Source: an uncultured Caulobacterales bacterium
GTDB taxonomy: Bacteria; Pseudomonadota; Alphaproteobacteria; Caulobacterales; Maricaulaceae
Reading direction: 5' to 3'
Length of the DNA: 8,002 bases
Assembly: GCA_938007945.1 (NCBI GenBank)
Contig: CALLME010000131.1
Coordinates: 1 to 8,002, forward strand
A model generated the notes under the pieces. It was not told the origin of the DNA, made no database searches, and saw only the letters and a program-made list of their open reading frames with translations. How positions within the stretch are numbered: the first letter of the stretch is position 1; each line of letters starts with the position of its first letter. This document shows, one piece after another, positions 5,919 through 8,002 of this stretch. A program made the position numbers and the translations under genes.

Positions 5919-6793
5919 TATAGGCGGCCACCCATGATACGGATGAGCGAGAGAATGCGTTCTTGCTTGGCGCGTTTGGCAGCCGCAGCGTCCATTGAAT
6001 TAGATAGTCCCACAGCATCGCCAAGAACTTCGAGGTCCATCTCTTCATTTATCATGTCGTTGCTGCGTTTGAGTCGTCCGTCGAGGTCAGTCATATAGAG
6101 CGCTTCAAGCTCATCGACTTCGGAGACAAAAGCCGTGAACTCAACGGCGTCGCGCGTACGCACGAGGGCGTCGGCGTAAGCGGTTGTGATGGCGCTATAT
6201 TGGGGGTCAGTGTCTGCGCCAAGACGCACAAGCGAGTCTGACAAAATCTGACGCAAGAAAAGCGCATCTTCGGAAATCATCGCGTTAAATTCTGCATTGC
6301 TAAGCGCAGGGTCATAGGCTTTGAGACTATTGATTTGCCCGCTGAGAGCTGTGTCGCATTGCGTGGCAAAGTCGATGACGAAGGCGAGGTTGGCGACTGT
6401 GATTTCTGGCGCGGCTTGTCTGAGCACGGGATTTGTCGCGTCTTCAATCACGTCGAGAATATTAGCATCAGACGTAACCGTTTCGCCTTGGCTGTAATGC
6501 GTCAGTGCAGAGCGTAAGTCTGGAGTCGCGTCGCGCGCAATTTCTTGGGTGAGCGTGTAAAACTGATAACGCGCTTCGGCATTATCTGTCTGAAAACCTG
6601 AGAGCGTGTTGATGCAAAAGTCGGGATCGCTTGCAGGGCTATTTGCCGCGAAGGCATTTGCAACAGGCGCGGCCAATAACACAGGCGCTGTTTCATAAGT
6701 CTGCGTTGAGACCTGTGCTAACCCAGCCGTTGACATAGCAAACCCAATCACGGTCAAGCTCGCGGCCTTGGCGATATGAAGGAAGCGACTCAT
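5918..6793 (-). CDS. Secreted helical protein of unknown function
   Basis: I do not recognise a family. The 291-residue product begins MSRFLHIAKAASLTVIGFAM and has a signal peptide with likely cleavage after GLA (residue 26), so it should be periplasmic. The rest is mostly predicted helix by composition, acidic, with no membrane segment and no catalytic motif that I can see. There are two cysteines, Cys60 and Cys146, which could form a disulfide. The C-terminal third (215-291) is rich in charged heptad-like stretches and ends in a basic region, KRAKQERILSLIRIMGGRL. The ATG overlaps the upstream stop by four bases (ATGA) and its own stop overlaps the vWA start (TAATG). It is thus coupled on both sides and is likely a dedicated periplasmic partner of the vWA/channel complex. 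It could also be a lipid- or peptidoglycan-associated helical-bundle protein; the sequence does not decide. Confidence 0.85.
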   Translation of the reverse strand: MSRFLHIAKAASLTVIGFAMSTAGLAQVSTQTYETAPVLLAAPVANAFAANSPASDPDFCINTLSGFQTDNAEARYQFYTLTQEIARDATPDLRSALTHYSQGETVTSDANILDVIEDATNPVLRQAAPEITVANLAFVIDFATQCDTALSGQINSLKAYDPALSNAEFNAMISEDALFLRQILSDSLVRLGADTDPQYSAITTAYADALVRTRDAVEFTAFVSEVDELEALYMTDLDGRLKRSNDMINEEMDLEVLGDAVGLSNSMDAAAAKRAKQERILSLIRIMGGRL

Positions 6794-8002
6794 GACTTCG
6801 GGGCCACAGGTGCGATTGGCGGTGCAACGGGCGCAATCGCAGGCGCCGTCGGGATAGGTTTGTTTGGCGATGTCGCGCGCGGGGCGACGCCCTGCGGAGT
6901 TACTCTGCGGGGCGCGACAGCACGAGAGAGCGGCGCACGTGTTGGCGCGGGAGAGGTAAACGGCGAGGCGGGCTTAGATTGCGCAGTGCCAACATCACGA
7001 CCCGCGCTATAGCTGCGGAATTGGTCAGGCTTACCGGCTTCGGCGACGCGCATAGCACCGTCCGCTTGGCCACTGCTGAAATTGCCTTCGAGTGTGAAGC
7101 TGCGCTTTGGCTCATGCACGATCATGAGGCCAGGACCGTTGGCGACACCGCCGCTCGCATAGCCGTAATACTCAATCGCGCGGCCATCGCCCGCTTGCAC
7201 AACGCCGACGCCGTTCCCATTGGCGCGCCCGCCATTGCACACACCCATCCAAGTGCCTGTCGCGCCGCCCGCATCATAAAAACCGCATCGCGTAGCGACA
7301 GTATTGAGCGCACGTTGGCGCGTCGTGTAAAGCTCTTGTAGCTTGGTTTGTAAATCTTCATAGCGAATGGCGGTAATCGTCTCGTTACTGTCAATTAAAT
7401 CGACTGTGACGGTTGTCTGCTGCTCTAGCGCTGGCACGATAGAAGAGAGATAATTGCCCGCGACAGATTTCGATTGCTGCTTGAGTGAGTAAGCTTGTGT
7501 GCCTGCATAAAAGGCACTCTGAATGAGCGCATTGGTCAGTAGATATTCGCCGTAACTACTGCGGCCATCACTACCTTTATCTTGGCTCATTACGCCGACG
7601 GCGCCGATTGCGGCGAGGACAGACAGCGCAGTGGCCGTATTCTGTTGCTTCGCCATTTTGCGGCGTTTATCGAGCACGTTATATTCGGCGAGTATCATGT
7701 CGCGCATTTGTACACCCATCTCGCCGTTATGAATGCCGTCAAAAATGCGCAAAGATTGCACGGAGAGATATTTACGCTGCGCTTCGAGGAGACGTTCAGC
7801 ATATCGCGCGCGCGCCTGATAATCCGCGCTGGACGAGCCGACAAATGTTAGCGCGGCTAACGAAGGGTCAAATTCTGAAATGGCCGCTGCACGGCTCGCC
7901 ATCACGGCTTGGTTCACATCAACGTCGTTGATGATGCCAATCACGCGGTCCGCCATCGCGTCAGAGAAGACGCGTTCTAGCGGATCAACTGAACCTGAGG
8001 TG
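6790..8002 (-). CDS. MORN-like repeat protein with Pro/Ala-rich tail (5' end outside window)
   Basis: The frame is open to the window edge. An ATG at 7956 exists, but 15 more codons (...SGSVDPLERVFSDA before MADRV) continue upstream without a stop, so the true start and any signal peptide are probably beyond 8002. At least 403 residues are visible. Numbering from Met at 7956: a helical region (45-105), a hydrophobic segment (about 107-123, NTATALSVLAAIGAVGV), a second helical region (135-222), then glycine-patterned MORN-like repeats (about 224-305). In these, GVCNGGRANGNGVGV and YYGYASGGVANGPGLMI follow the G.....G...G.G spacing and a weaker third unit is LEGNFSSGQADGAMRV. The protein ends in a Pro/Ala-rich tail (328-388) with IAPVAPP/IAPVAP repeated. 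MORN repeats commonly act in membrane or protein binding. The gene overlaps the next by ATGA. Cellular location is uncertain without the N-terminus; the periplasmic neighbours suggest the envelope. Confidence 0.82.
   Translation of the reverse strand, partial: TSGSVDPLERVFSDAMADRVIGIINDVDVNQAVMASRAAAISEFDPSLAALTFVGSSSADYQARARYAERLLEAQRKYLSVQSLRIFDGIHNGEMGVQMRDMILAEYNVLDKRRKMAKQQNTATALSVLAAIGAVGVMSQDKGSDGRSSYGEYLLTNALIQSAFYAGTQAYSLKQQSKSVAGNYLSSIVPALEQQTTVTVDLIDSNETITAIRYEDLQTKLQELYTTRQRALNTVATRCGFYDAGGATGTWMGVCNGGRANGNGVGVVQAGDGRAIEYYGYASGGVANGPGLMIVHEPKRSFTLEGNFSSGQADGAMRVAEAGKPDQFRSYSAGRDVGTAQSKPASPFTSPAPTRAPLSRAVAPRRVTPQGVAPRATSPNKPIPTAPAIAPVAPPIAPVAPKS
7042..7287 (-). repeat. MORN-like glycine repeat region
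   Basis: These bases encode residues about 224-305 of the partial protein. Two clear and one weak unit of about 23-25 residues show the MORN spacing of glycines and aromatic residues. Cysteines at 224 and 240 flank the first unit. The call is by pattern only, and a related beta-hairpin repeat is possible. Confidence 0.6.

Noticed and set aside
589..8002. Standard Tol-Pal, Ton or BatA-MoxR operon
   Set aside because: There is no tolA, tolB, pal, tonB or MoxR-type ATPase, and the vWA proteins have an N-terminal MotB-like anchor instead of the Bat arrangement.

Overview
The window holds the 3' end of a sulfur-oxidation gene (soxA, + strand, positions 2-592) and, facing it, a tightly packed seven-gene run on the - strand that fills everything from 8002 down to 589. 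There is no gene-free stretch longer than about 50 bases, no RNA gene, no mobile element and no CRISPR array. The diheme SoxA, the protein families present, the moderately high GC content by eye and the abundance of GCG/CGC words suggest an alphaproteobacterium. That placement is an inference from gene content, not a database result.

The - strand genes, in transcription order, are: (1) a partial protein with MORN-like glycine repeats and a Pro/Ala-rich tail (8002-6790); (2) a secreted helical protein of unknown family (6793-5918); (3) a membrane-anchored von Willebrand factor A (vWA) protein with an intact metal-binding (MIDAS) motif (5918-4971); (4) its paralogue with a degraded MIDAS (4971-3991); (5) a MotA/TolQ/ExbB-type proton-channel subunit (3966-3205); (6) a membrane-anchored protein with four TPR-like repeats and a formylglycine-generating-enzyme-like (SUMF1) domain that lacks the catalytic cysteines (3201-1645); and (7) a secreted Gln/Ala/Ser-rich protein (1593 or 1629 to 589). 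Genes 1-4 overlap by 1-4 bases at their start/stop junctions, genes 5 and 6 are 3 bases apart, and the remaining gaps are 24 and 15-51 bases. This is the pattern of one co-transcribed, translationally coupled operon whose promoter lies beyond base 8002.

The two vWA proteins start with almost the same segment: a basic N-terminus, then a single membrane helix carrying Asp17 in a context like MotB. Coiled coil, Pro-rich linker and periplasmic vWA domain follow. Beside a MotA/ExbB-like channel gene, this suggests a proton-driven stator in which the usual peptidoglycan- or receptor-binding head of MotB/ExbD/TolR is replaced by vWA domains, one metal-binding and one degenerate. The SUMF1-like, MORN-like and secreted proteins would be periplasmic or envelope partners. 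I know no named system with this composition, so it is the main candidate for something undescribed. Every functional statement about the complex is an inference from domains and gene order.
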